Source of the DNA: a virus
Reading direction: 5' to 3' (one strand)
IMG/VR virus record: IMGVR_UViG_3300032224_001591
Span: 1 to 64,000 of that record
Length of the DNA: 64,000 nucleotides
Shown here one piece after another: positions 1 through 6,506 of the stretch. Below the pieces are notes generated by a model. It had not been told where the DNA came from, searched no databases, and saw nothing but the letters and a program-made list of their open reading frames with translations. Made by a program: the position numbers and the translations under genes. Every line of letters starts with the position of its first letter. Position 1 is the stretch's first letter.

Positions 1-189
1 ATTAAAAATTTCGGTAAGTTAGTAGCAAATAAAGAAGTTAGTCAACCAACTAAAAAGTATGTTGCTACAGGGGGACCGCGTGGTAGAAAACCGTTAGATC
101 CAATTGAAAAAGCCAAACGAGAAACCGAAGCGTTAGAGCGCAAACAGAGAAGCGGAGGCAAACGCGGCCGCCCCAAAGCAATAAATTAA
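1..189 (+). CDS. C-terminal part of an AT-hook protein (partial)
   Basis: An open frame runs from the first base for 62 residues to TAA at 187-189; the start lies outside the window. The fragment is basic and carries two AT-hook-like cores, PRGRKP (residues 26-31 of the fragment) and KRGRPK (54-59), separated by a charged helical stretch. AT-hooks bind the minor groove of AT-rich DNA, so a DNA-binding or nucleoid-associated role is inferred. The N-terminal part is not visible, so the full domain composition is unknown. A strong terminator follows 44 nt downstream. Confidence 0.75.
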   Translation: MKNFGKLVANKEVSQPTKKYVATGGPRGRKPLDPIEKAKRETEALERKQRSGGKRGRPKAIN

Positions 190-232
190 AATTCAAAACC
201 GCCATGTTTTGTAAGTTTTAAGGGTTAGCAAG

Positions 233-254
233 AGGTCTTTTTTAAGACCTTTTT
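233..254 (+). terminator. Rho-independent terminator
   Basis: Stem AGGTCTT/AAGACCT (233-239 with 244-250), loop TTTT, then a T run. It closes the AT-hook gene. Its T run overlaps the -33 box of the next promoter. Confidence 0.8.
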
Positions 255-282
255 GCGTCGATGGAATATATACGTATATTTT
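252..282 (+). promoter_or_regulatory. Class A promoter (-33/-7 type)
   Basis: TTTG at 252-255, 19-nt spacer, TATATTTT at 275-282 preceded by ACG. It matches the Bacteroidota pattern TTTG-N19-21-TAnnTTTG. It would drive the metalloprotease gene with a leader of about 50 nt. Confidence 0.5.
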
Positions 283-305
283 AGCGTCACTCAAAACTTT
301 CACAT

Positions 306-315
306 TATATTTATA
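306..315 (+). promoter_or_regulatory. Class B (late-type) promoter box
   Basis: TATATTTATA, 21 nt before the ATG at 337. Same box as before the structural operons; no -33 element at 20 nt. Confidence 0.45.
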
Positions 316-336
316 TACGTAATCCAGAATTCAACC

Positions 337-744
337 ATGAGATCGCTTCGTTTATCTAAAACCAAGTTAAGACGCATAGCCAAGGAAATCCTTGAGTTAT
401 GCCCGGATTACATGGGGTATCCACATATGTCTAAGGCAGTGTTTATACAGCCAAGACTCAGTGTGTCTTATACTGACGACAAATATTGTGGGGAATTTGA
501 TAATGAAAATCTTATTATTCGTATATTTCCTCGTCGTATTAAGTCTAAATTAGATTTGATTCGAACTATAATTCACGAGTATACTCATTATGTTCAACTA
601 TATGATTCTCCCCGTATGGATAGAAAATACGTTAAGGCAAATGAGGAATTGGGTTACAAAAACAATCCATTTGAAATTGAGGCAAGGGAAAATGAAGTTA
701 AGTATATGCGCTTAGTTTATGCTAGGGTTAAGCATTTATTCTAA
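337..744 (+). CDS. HExxH zinc metalloprotease-like protein
   Basis: 135 residues from the ATG at 337. An upstream in-frame start at 253 is rejected because it would lie before both promoter boxes. The active-site motif HEYTH is at residues 80-84 in a hydrophobic helix (IIHEYTHYVQ), the signature of zincins. A following Glu-rich segment (PFEIEARENE, 111-120) is placed where many SprT/IrrE-like minimal metalloproteases carry their third ligand. No signal peptide is seen, so it should act in the cytoplasm. The substrate is unknown. The size fits small phage zincins; the exact family was not identified. Confidence 0.7.
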   Translation: MRSLRLSKTKLRRIAKEILELCPDYMGYPHMSKAVFIQPRLSVSYTDDKYCGEFDNENLIIRIFPRRIKSKLDLIRTIIHEYTHYVQLYDSPRMDRKYVKANEELGYKNNPFEIEARENEVKYMRLVYARVKHLF

Positions 745-813
745 TCGAGGGGCGTATATACGTATTTAAGTATTAGGGGCGTTTAAGCTCAAAAGTTAGG
801 GTTCAAATCCCCA

Positions 814-823
814 CATATTTATC
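814..823 (+). promoter_or_regulatory. Class B promoter box (variant)
   Basis: CATATTTATC, 15 nt before the ATG at 839. One or two positions differ from the AATATTTATA consensus. Confidence 0.35.
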
Positions 824-838
824 ATAAAAACACAACAC

Positions 839-1096
839 ATGAATTATCCTAAAATCGTAAACGGACAAATTGAGGTTTTTGAAAACTTTGAAGACGGGTG
901 CATGGACCCTTTAGCATTTTATTCTGTAGCATTTATTAATGCTGAAGGTAATTTAGCTTTTTATGGTGCTGAAACTGATGAAGATTACATCGCTTTAGCT
1001 AACCAATTAAGTGGTGAATGTACTACCGTAGCAGAAGCAACAGCATATGTAAATAGCCAAGGATATAAGGCTTTTTACAATGGCGTGGCACTTTAA
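839..1096 (+). CDS. Hypothetical small acidic protein
   Basis: 85 residues, acidic, rich in Ala, Tyr and Phe, with no Arg. No signal peptide, membrane segment or known motif is visible. The mixed hydrophobic and acidic pattern suggests a compact soluble domain. It stands alone between two promoters, with 94 nt of non-coding sequence upstream and a hairpin downstream, so it is probably transcribed by itself. I do not recognise the family. Confidence 0.6.
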   Translation: MNYPKIVNGQIEVFENFEDGCMDPLAFYSVAFINAEGNLAFYGAETDEDYIALANQLSGECTTVAEATAYVNSQGYKAFYNGVAL

Positions 1097-1124
1097 GAGT
1101 TTTTAAAAATTTATTGCAAATTAG

Positions 1125-1155
1125 TTGGAGGGGCGAAAGCCCCTTCGTACATTTA
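1125..1155 (+). promoter_or_regulatory. Class A promoter with a hairpin inside its spacer
   Basis: TTG at 1125-1127, 20-nt spacer, TACATTTA at 1148-1155 flanked by TCG and CG. The spacer contains a perfect GAAA-tetraloop hairpin, AGGGGC-GAAA-GCCCCT (1129-1144), which may also end upstream transcripts. It drives the EF-hand miniprotein (ATG 1179). Confidence 0.5.
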
Positions 1156-1178
1156 CGTAAATAAAAAATGATAAAGAT

Positions 1179-1337
1179 ATGGATTTTAATTTAGTAAAAA
1201 TCAACAAGACATGGTTACGTGAGATAGATGACCTTTATTATGTAGGAGATATCGTTGATATAGATGGTGATGGTTGGGTAAGCCGCGAAGATGCTGAACT
1301 TGCCGTATATGAATTTGAAAATTGTGTAGAAGATTAA
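1179..1337 (+). CDS. EF-hand miniprotein
   Basis: 52 residues (ATG 1179, TAA 1335-1337). Residues 28-39 form a canonical EF-hand/dockerin calcium loop, DIDGDGWVSRED, with Asp at 1, 3, 5, Gly at 6 and an acidic residue at 12. The flanks could form the entering and leaving helices, so this would be one complete EF-hand and little else. Such a protein could bind calcium or pair with another EF-hand protein; a second copy of this loop occurs in the 511-aa product starting at 32532. Class A promoters stand immediately before and after it. Confidence 0.6.
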   Translation: MDFNLVKINKTWLREIDDLYYVGDIVDIDGDGWVSREDAELAVYEFENCVED

Positions 1338-1354
1338 AGATCCTGCACAAGAAG

Positions 1355-1386
1355 CTTGGAAAAGCGAAAAAACCGTCGTATATTTA
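1355..1386 (+). promoter_or_regulatory. Class A promoter
   Basis: CTTG at 1355-1358, 20-nt spacer ending in GTCG, TATATTTA at 1379-1386, then CG. It precedes the DUF932 gene by 45 nt. Confidence 0.6.
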
Positions 1387-1431
1387 CGTCACAAGAAATA
1401 AATAATTAATTAACCAAAAAATCAAGGTTCT

Positions 1432-2232
1432 ATGTTAAAATTAAACAATTCAGAGTTCTTAAGTCAAGAACAAATCCGTAAAGTCGCTCCTAGCGTATTC
1501 ACAGCACAAGGTGCTGAAACTACTTCTGAGAAGTATGCTCACATTCCTACAAACCGTATCTTAGAAGATATGCAAACTTTAGGTTGGGGTGTTGTAGATG
1601 CTAAAGAGGTTAAAGCTCGTAAGCAAATTGGTTTCCAAAAACACTTAATTGTGTTCCGTAACAACGACATCGTTATTAATGGTTCAGATGGTGACACAGT
1701 TTATCCACAAGTATTATTGACAAATAGTCATGATGGTAAAAATGCATTTACTTTCACTGCTGGTTTGTTTCGTTTAGTTTGTGAAAATGGTTTAGTAGTA
1801 TCTACTCAAGAGTTTGAGAATATGAAAATCCGTCACTATGGTTATGATTTTGAAACATTACAAAATACAATTAAAGCAATGGTTGAAAAATTACCTTTAA
1901 CTGTTGAGTCAATGAATAAATTTAAAGCTACAGAGTTAGCGCAAGATCAGGCCTTAGACTTTGCTAAACGCGCTATTGAATGTCGTTTTACTGACGAAGA
2001 AATCGAGAATGTAAAAATCGATTGGAATGATTTATTAACACCAACTCGCCCTGAAGACCAAGGTAATAATCTTTGGAGTGTATTCAATGTGATTCAAGAA
2101 AAATTAGTTCACGGTATGTTCAGTTATAATTACGGAACTAAAAACCGTAAAGCTCGTAAAATTAAGAACTTCAAACAAGATATGGTTTTGAACGAAAAAT
2201 TATACGATCTAGCTTTAGAATATGCTAACTAA
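1432..2232 (+). CDS. DUF932-family protein (phage/plasmid-like)
   Basis: 266 residues, a normal length for DUF932 proteins (TIGR03299-like). The N-terminal half carries the family pattern: NRILEDM (41-47), then GWGVVDAKEV, RKQIGFQKHLIVFR (63-76) and, later, a LFRLVCENGLVV segment. DUF932 proteins are common on phages and plasmids, often near recombination or single-strand-annealing genes, but their biochemistry is not settled. The gene has its own class A promoter and a strong GC-rich hairpin after its stop, so it is a single-gene unit, probably early. Confidence 0.8.
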   Translation: MLKLNNSEFLSQEQIRKVAPSVFTAQGAETTSEKYAHIPTNRILEDMQTLGWGVVDAKEVKARKQIGFQKHLIVFRNNDIVINGSDGDTVYPQVLLTNSHDGKNAFTFTAGLFRLVCENGLVVSTQEFENMKIRHYGYDFETLQNTIKAMVEKLPLTVESMNKFKATELAQDQALDFAKRAIECRFTDEEIENVKIDWNDLLTPTRPEDQGNNLWSVFNVIQEKLVHGMFSYNYGTKNRKARKIKNFKQDMVLNEKLYDLALEYAN

Positions 2233-2239
2233 ATAAATC

Positions 2240-2259
2240 GGGGCGGTTAGCGCCGCCCC
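2240..2259 (+). terminator. Terminator-like GC-rich hairpin
   Basis: GGGGCGG (2240-2246) pairs with CCGCCCC (2253-2259), loop TTAGCG. A short T tract (TTTTT) follows after four bases. It stands out in this AT-rich genome. Confidence 0.65.
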
Positions 2260-2274
2260 ACAATTTTTCAAATC

Positions 2275-2739
2275 ATGAATATACAAAGACTTACAGTTGA
2301 AGAAGCTCAACACTATATTAGTTGCAAAGACGATTTGATGGGATATCCAGCCGAATATTATACATTAGTACCTTCTGGAGATGGAAAATGGGATGATGTT
2401 ACGTATTATACAGGTAAAAAGAAAATAGGAATTAATCGTTCAGGCGAAGGTAAGTATTGGATCTACGTTTTATCAAATGAATCCATGCCTGATGTAGTTA
2501 AGATTGGGTACACAAAGCAAACGCCCGAAGAACGCGCATATCAAATATCATCTGCTACCGGTGTTGCTACACCATTTAAAGTAGAATATGCTTTCAAATG
2601 TCACGAAGGTGAATTTTTAGAAGCCGAAATACATAGACATTTAGATTCATGTCGTGTTAACACTAATAGAGAGTTTTTTAGCATTGGGATAAAAGAAGCA
2701 AAAGAAATAATTGAAGAGATTGGTAAAAAGTACGTATAA
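2275..2739 (+). CDS. GIY-YIG-superfamily T5orf172/MUG113-type protein
   Basis: 154 residues. The C-terminal two thirds (about 62-148) has the T5orf172 arrangement of the GIY-YIG fold: WIYVLSN, then VVKIGYTKQTPEERAYQ with the catalytic-type Arg, an ATG-TPF segment, EAEIH and REFFSI. This domain occurs in phage and mobile-element nucleases. The first 60 residues are a separate small domain with no recognised motif. It follows the DUF932 gene across the hairpin, with no clear promoter of its own. Nuclease activity is inferred from the fold only. Confidence 0.7.
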   Translation: MNIQRLTVEEAQHYISCKDDLMGYPAEYYTLVPSGDGKWDDVTYYTGKKKIGINRSGEGKYWIYVLSNESMPDVVKIGYTKQTPEERAYQISSATGVATPFKVEYAFKCHEGEFLEAEIHRHLDSCRVNTNREFFSIGIKEAKEIIEEIGKKYV

Positions 2740-2742
2740 AGA

Positions 2743-2774
2743 TTTGGATAAGTAAAAAAATAGTCGTATATTTA
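2743..2774 (+). promoter_or_regulatory. Class A promoter
   Basis: TTTG at 2743-2746, 20-nt spacer ending in GTCG, TATATTTA at 2767-2774. It lies 19 nt before the ATG at 2794. Confidence 0.65.
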
Positions 2775-2793
2775 AATATATAAAAACATAAAT

Positions 2794-2982
2794 ATGGAAA
2801 ATAATAAATCAACACAAGAAGATTTAATCAATAAGATTTTCTTCTTATCAGAAATTCAAGCTGAAATTTGGAGATACCATCCATTAAACCCAGCATGTGT
2901 CGACGTTCTTGTTGAATACGATAAGATTACCGACGAAATTAGAAATGTAAAAAGACAAATAGACGAATTAGAGAATAACTAA
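2794..2982 (+). CDS. Hypothetical small helical protein
   Basis: 62 residues, acidic. The C-terminal third (YDKITDEIRNVKRQIDELEN) has a heptad-like pattern that suggests a coiled coil. No other motif is visible. It is transcribed from the class A promoter just upstream, and its stop overlaps the next class B box. Function unknown. Confidence 0.55.
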   Translation: MENNKSTQEDLINKIFFLSEIQAEIWRYHPLNPACVDVLVEYDKITDEIRNVKRQIDELENN

Positions 2983-2990
2983 TATTTATA
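2981..2990 (+). promoter_or_regulatory. Class B promoter box
   Basis: AATATTTATA, overlapping the stop of the preceding gene, 43 nt before the lipoprotein ATG at 3034. Confidence 0.5.
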
Positions 2991-3033
2991 GTAATACTAA
3001 ACTTTTTAATTATTTAAACAAAAAACAAACATC

Positions 3034-3198
3034 ATGAAAAAAATGATTATCGCAGCGATCGCAATCGCAACAATGACAGTAACAGCATGTTCTAACAACA
3101 ACACAACAGTTCCAACTACAGATAGTACAGCAGTAGATTCAACTGCAGTAAGCGTTGATAGTACAGCAACTACAGTAGATACAACCGCTACAAAATAG
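3034..3198 (+). CDS. Small lipoprotein with Asp-Ser-Thr repeats
   Basis: 54 residues. MKK is followed by a hydrophobic alanine/isoleucine helix and a lipobox VTAC with the acceptor Cys at residue 19, so export and lipidation are predicted. The mature part is almost entirely Thr, Ser, Asp, Val and Ala with repeated VDST/DSTA units and no obvious fold. It resembles the small surface lipoproteins of Bacteroidota. In a phage, a membrane-anchored lipoprotein could act in lysis (o-spanin-like) or in superinfection exclusion; neither is shown. A class B box lies upstream and the RNA genes follow. Confidence 0.7.
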   Translation: MKKMIIAAIAIATMTVTACSNNNTTVPTTDSTAVDSTAVSVDSTATTVDTTATK

Positions 3199-3212
3199 TT
3201 TAAAAACTTCAC

Positions 3213-3250
3213 AATTAGAGATCTTCGGCCGTGTAAAGGTGCCGCTAATT
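3213..3250 (+). other. Structured spacer before the tRNA genes
   Basis: AATTAG (3213-3218) and CGGC (3226-3229) pair with the contiguous GCCG-CTAATT (3241-3250), leaving a 7-nt bulge and an 11-nt loop. No T run follows. It may be an RNA processing site or part of the tRNA precursor. Confidence 0.3.
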
Positions 3251-3266
3251 AAAAAGTAGATCGGAT

Positions 3267-3337
3267 AGTCAGATGGTGTAATGGTAGCACAACAGTTTTT
3301 GGTTCTGTTTGTTTTGGTTCGAGTCCAGGTCTGACTA
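3267..3337 (+). tRNA. tRNA-Gln (anticodon UUG)
   Basis: The acceptor AGTCAGA (3267-3273) pairs fully with TCTGACT (3330-3336). The D arm has the usual GTGTAATGGTAGCAC. The T arm is TTTGG-TTCGAGT-CCAGG. The anticodon loop TTTTGGT gives UUG, reading CAA, the favoured Gln codon in these AT-rich genes. The base pair closing the anticodon loop is T-T, as a small mismatch. CCA is not encoded: the discriminator A is followed by CAT. Confidence 0.85.
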
Positions 3338-3342
3338 CATAA

Positions 3343-3458
3343 ACAGGAGTGGCGGAATATATTATAGCAGCTACTGTAATATTACGCAGACGTGACCTAG
3401 TAAAATAGGTTGGTTAATAGGCAACTAAACCGTGTTGGTTCGAATCCAACCTCCTGTA
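3343..3458 (+). tRNA. Type II tRNA-Leu-like RNA with an extended D-loop
   Basis: The acceptor ACAGGAG (3343-3349) pairs perfectly with CTCCTGT (3451-3457). The T arm GTTGG-TTCGAAT-CCAAC is perfect. A long variable arm (GGTT/AACC) and TGGCGGAAT after the acceptor mark a leucine-type tRNA. Two features are abnormal. A roughly 27-nt insertion forming its own hairpin sits in the D-loop, and the anticodon stem ACCTA/TAGGT encloses only six bases (GTAAAA) without a T at position 33. UAA (Leu) is the best anticodon guess. It could be a degenerate tRNA or one with another role. Confidence 0.5.
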
Positions 3459-3464
3459 CAATAT

Positions 3465-3866
3465 GGGGCTGGCACTGGTATTGACAGCAATTGAAGTAGA
3501 GAAAGATGAAGCAAGCAGGATTAGATTGGAAATCCTTAAACACCTATCAAACAATAAACGCAGTAGAATTATCTACAATGACTTTCGAAGACGTTATGTC
3601 TTTCGTTGGTGCTGATTACGCAGTAGCTGCCTAATCCCTCCCGTACACATCATGGGACTTAAAATAGAATGTGAATTAAAAGGTAGCGTTAGAGGTACTA
3701 CCTGTAAATCCATTAAATGGTAGAAGTGAACTTCCCACAGTTGAGAGTAATAATGGCAAAATAGGAACTTTATATTTTGTTTGTTTAGAAAAATAAGCTA
3801 AGCTTGTGAATGAGTTGATTTAGACTTATTGTTTGGACCTGGGTTCGAGCCCCAGCAGCTCCACCA
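3465..3866 (+). ncRNA. ssrA: tmRNA (SsrA) with encoded CCA
   Basis: tmRNA rescues stalled ribosomes and tags the nascent protein for proteolysis. The 5' end GGGGCTG (3465-3471) pairs with CAGCTCC (3855-3861), followed by ACCA. The T arm is CTGGG-TTCGAGC-CCCAG. The mRNA-like part carries a tag frame that ends in TAC GCA GTA GCT GCC TAA (stop 3632-3634), giving the degron-like end YAVAA. The frame is open back to about 3557-3560, which suggests a tag of about 24 residues starting A-V-E-L, long for this family. Total length about 402 nt. It is the last of three RNA genes and is followed by a terminator. Confidence 0.85.
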
Positions 3867-3873
3867 AAACGAA

Positions 3874-3901
3874 ACATCAACGGAAACGTTGGTGTTTTTT
3901 T
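3874..3901 (+). terminator. Rho-independent terminator after tmRNA
   Basis: ACATCAACG (3874-3882) pairs with CGTTGGTGT (3887-3895) around a GAAA tetraloop, followed by T7. Confidence 0.85.
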
Positions 3902-3911
3902 ATGTTCGGCA

Positions 3912-3921
3912 TATATTTATA
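3912..3921 (+). promoter_or_regulatory. Class B promoter box
   Basis: TATATTTATA between the tmRNA terminator and the ATG at 3925, only 3 nt before that start, so the transcript may be leaderless. Confidence 0.45.
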
Positions 3922-3924
3922 TAC

Positions 3925-4353
3925 ATGGACATCAACAAAATCTTCAATTTATTTGACGATAAAAGCGATTTCAAAGACGAGGAAATATATGTTATTAACT
4001 TGTACGAGCAGCCGTTGTTTTGGGTTGGTATGTTTGAAAAATTAATAAAAAATAACGATGTATTCAAACGCCAACTTAGTACTTTCTTTAGAAAAAATGA
4101 TCCCGAATACAGTACAGATCTATTACATGAGTCCGGTGACGCACTCGTATTTAACAGAGCATGGCAATTTATCAAAATGATAGATTTAAACGACCCGAAT
4201 CATCAGAACGCAGTTCGAATTAGGGCAAATGGAAGTTATTTATGCAACGCATTGGAACAGGCCATTAATTATTTTGTTGCTATTGAAGATTATGAAAAAT
4301 GTTCCTACCTAAAAAAGATTTTTGATTTTGGGGAAGAAAATTTGGAAGTATAA
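3925..4353 (+). CDS. Hypothetical protein (142 aa)
   Basis: Start set at ATG 3925; the longer reading from 3829 would run back through the tmRNA 3' end and its terminator. The protein is acidic and mostly helical, with an aromatic-rich stretch near residue 30 (LFWVGMFEKL). No signal peptide, membrane span or catalytic motif is visible. It has its own class B box and is first of a short run of small genes leading to the HD hydrolase. Function unknown. Confidence 0.65.
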   Translation: MDINKIFNLFDDKSDFKDEEIYVINLYEQPLFWVGMFEKLIKNNDVFKRQLSTFFRKNDPEYSTDLLHESGDALVFNRAWQFIKMIDLNDPNHQNAVRIRANGSYLCNALEQAINYFVAIEDYEKCSYLKKIFDFGEENLEV

Positions 4354-4469
4354 GATAGCTTTCGTAACTTCTAAATACGGGGTTAAAGGGAAAAAGGGGG
4401 AATAAGAGATGAGTGATGAGAGGGATGATGAAACCGGGGGTAAATAGTAAACAATAAATAAACAAATAT

Positions 4470-4670
4470 ATGTTAAATCGAGAAATCATTAGACGCAAAC
4501 TAGAAAAACTAGAAGGCAATCTAACAAAATTACAATTCATTTTAAGACGACAAGGTTCTTTAGAAGAATATGTTCAAGTTCATGAAGAAATGAGGGAACT
4601 TGTAAATGAAGTAAAAGGATATATTGAGCACGAACCACGTTCTGCTAATGAAATAAACACATCAATCTAA
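4470..4670 (+). CDS. Hypothetical small coiled-coil protein
   Basis: 66 residues, highly charged, with a heptad-like pattern through residues 5-55 (IIRRKLEKLEGNLTKLQFIL and on). A coiled-coil dimer is likely. A 116-nt purine-rich, unstructured gap separates it from the previous gene, and 17 nt separate it from the HD-domain gene, so the two may be co-transcribed. No family recognised. Confidence 0.55.
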   Translation: MLNREIIRRKLEKLEGNLTKLQFILRRQGSLEEYVQVHEEMRELVNEVKGYIEHEPRSANEINTSI

Positions 4671-4687
4671 ATTTAAAAATAAAAGTT

Positions 4688-5479
4688 ATGAATCTTACCG
4701 CTGAACAAATCCAAGGAAATTGGGAAAAATTGATGTCGATGATTGATCAATTCATCACATCACCACGTAAAGACAATTTGGTTGCTTTCTATGAAAAATA
4801 CCAAGATCGTTTAATGATGATGCCTGCGTCACATAAGAAAGAATACCACAACGCTTTCCCTGGAGGGTATGTTGATCATGTTGTTCGAGTAATGGAATGT
4901 GCTGTTCGCTTACATAAAGTATGGGATGATATGGGTGCTGATACTAGTACTTATACGTTTGAAGAATTAATATTCTCTGCTTTGAATCATGACCTGGGTA
5001 AATTGGGTGATGAAAATCAAGACGCTTATATCCCACAAACGGATCAATGGCGTAGAGATAAACTAGGTGAAGATTATATGTTTAACAACACTATTCCATT
5101 TGCTTCGGTTCCCGATCGTAGTTTATTCTTCTTACACTCTAATAACATCCAGTACACATTTAATGAAATGGTAGCTATTCAAACACATGATGGTTTATAC
5201 GATGAAGGTAACAAGAAATATCTTATGGGTTATCTTCCCGAACAAAAACCACGTACAGCATTACCATTTATATTACACCAGGCTGATTTGATGGCTGCTC
5301 GTATTGAATTTGAAAAAGAATGGCTTCCAAAATTCCAGGGAAAAAACTTGGAGGAGCCAAAGAAAAATTTTACATTGGGGGGAAACAAGCCCAATGGTAA
5401 AACTCAAAGTGCCCAAAAACAAAAAGCACTTGGTAGTATCAAATCAGAGGGATTAAAAAACCTGTTAAATAATATTTAG
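4688..5479 (+). CDS. HD-domain phosphohydrolase
   Basis: 263 residues. Metal-binding residues of the HD superfamily are visible in order: His in GGYVDHVVRV (H64), the paired His-Asp in SALNHDLGKLG (H101-D102), a His in VAIQTHDGL, and a late Asp in LHQADLMAARIE. HD proteins hydrolyse phosphomonoesters or phosphodiesters of nucleotides. Here a nucleotide-pool or signalling-nucleotide role is plausible, with the substrate unknown. The last 35 residues are a Gly/Lys/Asn-rich tail. The stop is directly followed by the next ATG, and the operon continues to the late sigma factor. Confidence 0.8.
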   Translation: MNLTAEQIQGNWEKLMSMIDQFITSPRKDNLVAFYEKYQDRLMMMPASHKKEYHNAFPGGYVDHVVRVMECAVRLHKVWDDMGADTSTYTFEELIFSALNHDLGKLGDENQDAYIPQTDQWRRDKLGEDYMFNNTIPFASVPDRSLFFLHSNNIQYTFNEMVAIQTHDGLYDEGNKKYLMGYLPEQKPRTALPFILHQADLMAARIEFEKEWLPKFQGKNLEEPKKNFTLGGNKPNGKTQSAQKQKALGSIKSEGLKNLLNNI

Positions 5480-5755
5480 ATGCTAATTTTAGTTTGTATT
5501 TTATCGGTTTTGGTTGTTGTATTAAGTTACACAACCATTAACCTTCTCCGCAAAAACGAGAAACAAGAAGACATTTTAAAAGGCTATATGACCTATTTAA
5601 ACAAATTTTCAGACATTATAGCATTCTCAGATCAAAAATTAAAAGAAGTAGATGCTAAAGGTTCATTTGAAAGTGATGATGAAGTTGGTTTCTTTTTCCA
5701 ACAACTAAAAGCAATACAGGAAATATTGAACCAATTTAATATTAAGAATTTATAG
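5480..5755 (+). CDS. Small membrane-anchored protein
   Basis: 91 residues. A single strong N-terminal membrane helix (about residues 2-22) is followed by RRKN-type positive charges and a helical, partly acidic C-terminus. The segment SDDEVGFFFQQLKAIQE resembles small anchored proteins seen next to late-gene regulators in other T4-like marine phages, as I recall. It sits between the HD hydrolase (no gap) and the sigma factor (1-nt gap), so the three are translationally linked. Orientation is probably N-out/C-in. Function unknown. Confidence 0.65.
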   Translation: MLILVCILSVLVVVLSYTTINLLRKNEKQEDILKGYMTYLNKFSDIIAFSDQKLKEVDAKGSFESDDEVGFFFQQLKAIQEILNQFNIKNL

Positions 5756-5756
5756 A

Positions 5757-6476
5757 ATGGAAGTAGAAGTTAGAAAAAGGAAGAAAAAAACTTCCAATGT
5801 GTATTTTACTAAGGATACCGAAAACGCTATTGTAGCATACAATCATAGTACTGATTTTGAAGAACGTAATAGAATATATAACGAACAAATTCACTATGCG
5901 TTTTTTAAATTAACCGAAAATATCATTCATACCTTTAAGTTTTACTATACCGAGGTAGATAATATTGAGGATTTACAACATGAAGTAATTACATTTTTAC
6001 TTTCTAAAATTCACTTATTTGATCAAAGTAAAGGTGCTAAAGCATTTTCTTATTTTGGAACAATCGCTAAACGTTATTTGATTTTATCTAATCAGAAAAA
6101 CTATAAAAAACGTGTTGAAACATCTTCAGTAGCTTCAATTGAAGAAGACGAAAAATTTTCATATCAATTAGATGATACTAAAAGCGTTGTTGAAAGTAAT
6201 TTATCTAAATTTATAGATGAATATATCAATTATTGTACCGATAATATATTTGAATTATTCCCTAAAGAAACAGATGCTCAAGTAGCCGATGCTATTTTAG
6301 AAGTATTCCGTAAAAGAGATAGTTTAGATGTATTTAATAAAAAAGCACTTTACATATATATTCGCGAAATGATAGACGTTAAAACGCCTAAAATTACCAA
6401 AATAGCAGACCAATTATACGATATATTTAAGAAAAAGTACGTGTTTTATTTAGAACACGGATATACAAATTTTTAG
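5757..6476 (+). CDS. gp55-like late transcription sigma factor
   Basis: 239 residues, somewhat longer than T4 gp55 (185). Residues about 55-120 match sigma region 2: a helix with VDNIEDLQHEVITFLLSKI, then FDQSKGAKAFSYFGTIAKRY and a basic LSNQKNYKKRV, the -10 recognition and core-binding section. No region 4 is apparent, as in gp55, which relies on a sliding-clamp coactivator instead. This protein is the natural candidate to recognise the AATATTTATA boxes before the structural operons; the first lies 4 nt after its stop. Clamp and gp33-like partners are not in the window. Confidence 0.8.
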   Translation: MEVEVRKRKKKTSNVYFTKDTENAIVAYNHSTDFEERNRIYNEQIHYAFFKLTENIIHTFKFYYTEVDNIEDLQHEVITFLLSKIHLFDQSKGAKAFSYFGTIAKRYLILSNQKNYKKRVETSSVASIEEDEKFSYQLDDTKSVVESNLSKFIDEYINYCTDNIFELFPKETDAQVADAILEVFRKRDSLDVFNKKALYIYIREMIDVKTPKITKIADQLYDIFKKKYVFYLEHGYTNF

Positions 6477-6480
6477 TTAT

Positions 6481-6490
6481 AATATTTATA
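6481..6490 (+). promoter_or_regulatory. Class B promoter box
   Basis: AATATTTATA, 16 nt before the ATG at 6507. It starts the first structural operon. Confidence 0.65.
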
Positions 6491-6506
6491 GTCAAAAATA
6501 AAACGT

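Noticed and set aside
790-816. tRNA T-arm-like sequence GGGTTCAAATCCCC
   Set aside because: The stem has a mismatch, and no acceptor, D or anticodon arm can be found upstream; a chance or remnant element at most.
3006-3212. Minus-strand 68-aa hydrophobic frame
   Set aside because: Shadow of the lipoprotein gene at 3034-3198, which has a signal peptide, lipobox and the strand of all neighbours.
3829-3924. N-terminal extension of the 142-aa protein to 3829
   Set aside because: It would translate the tmRNA 3' end and its terminator; ATG 3925 follows a class B box.
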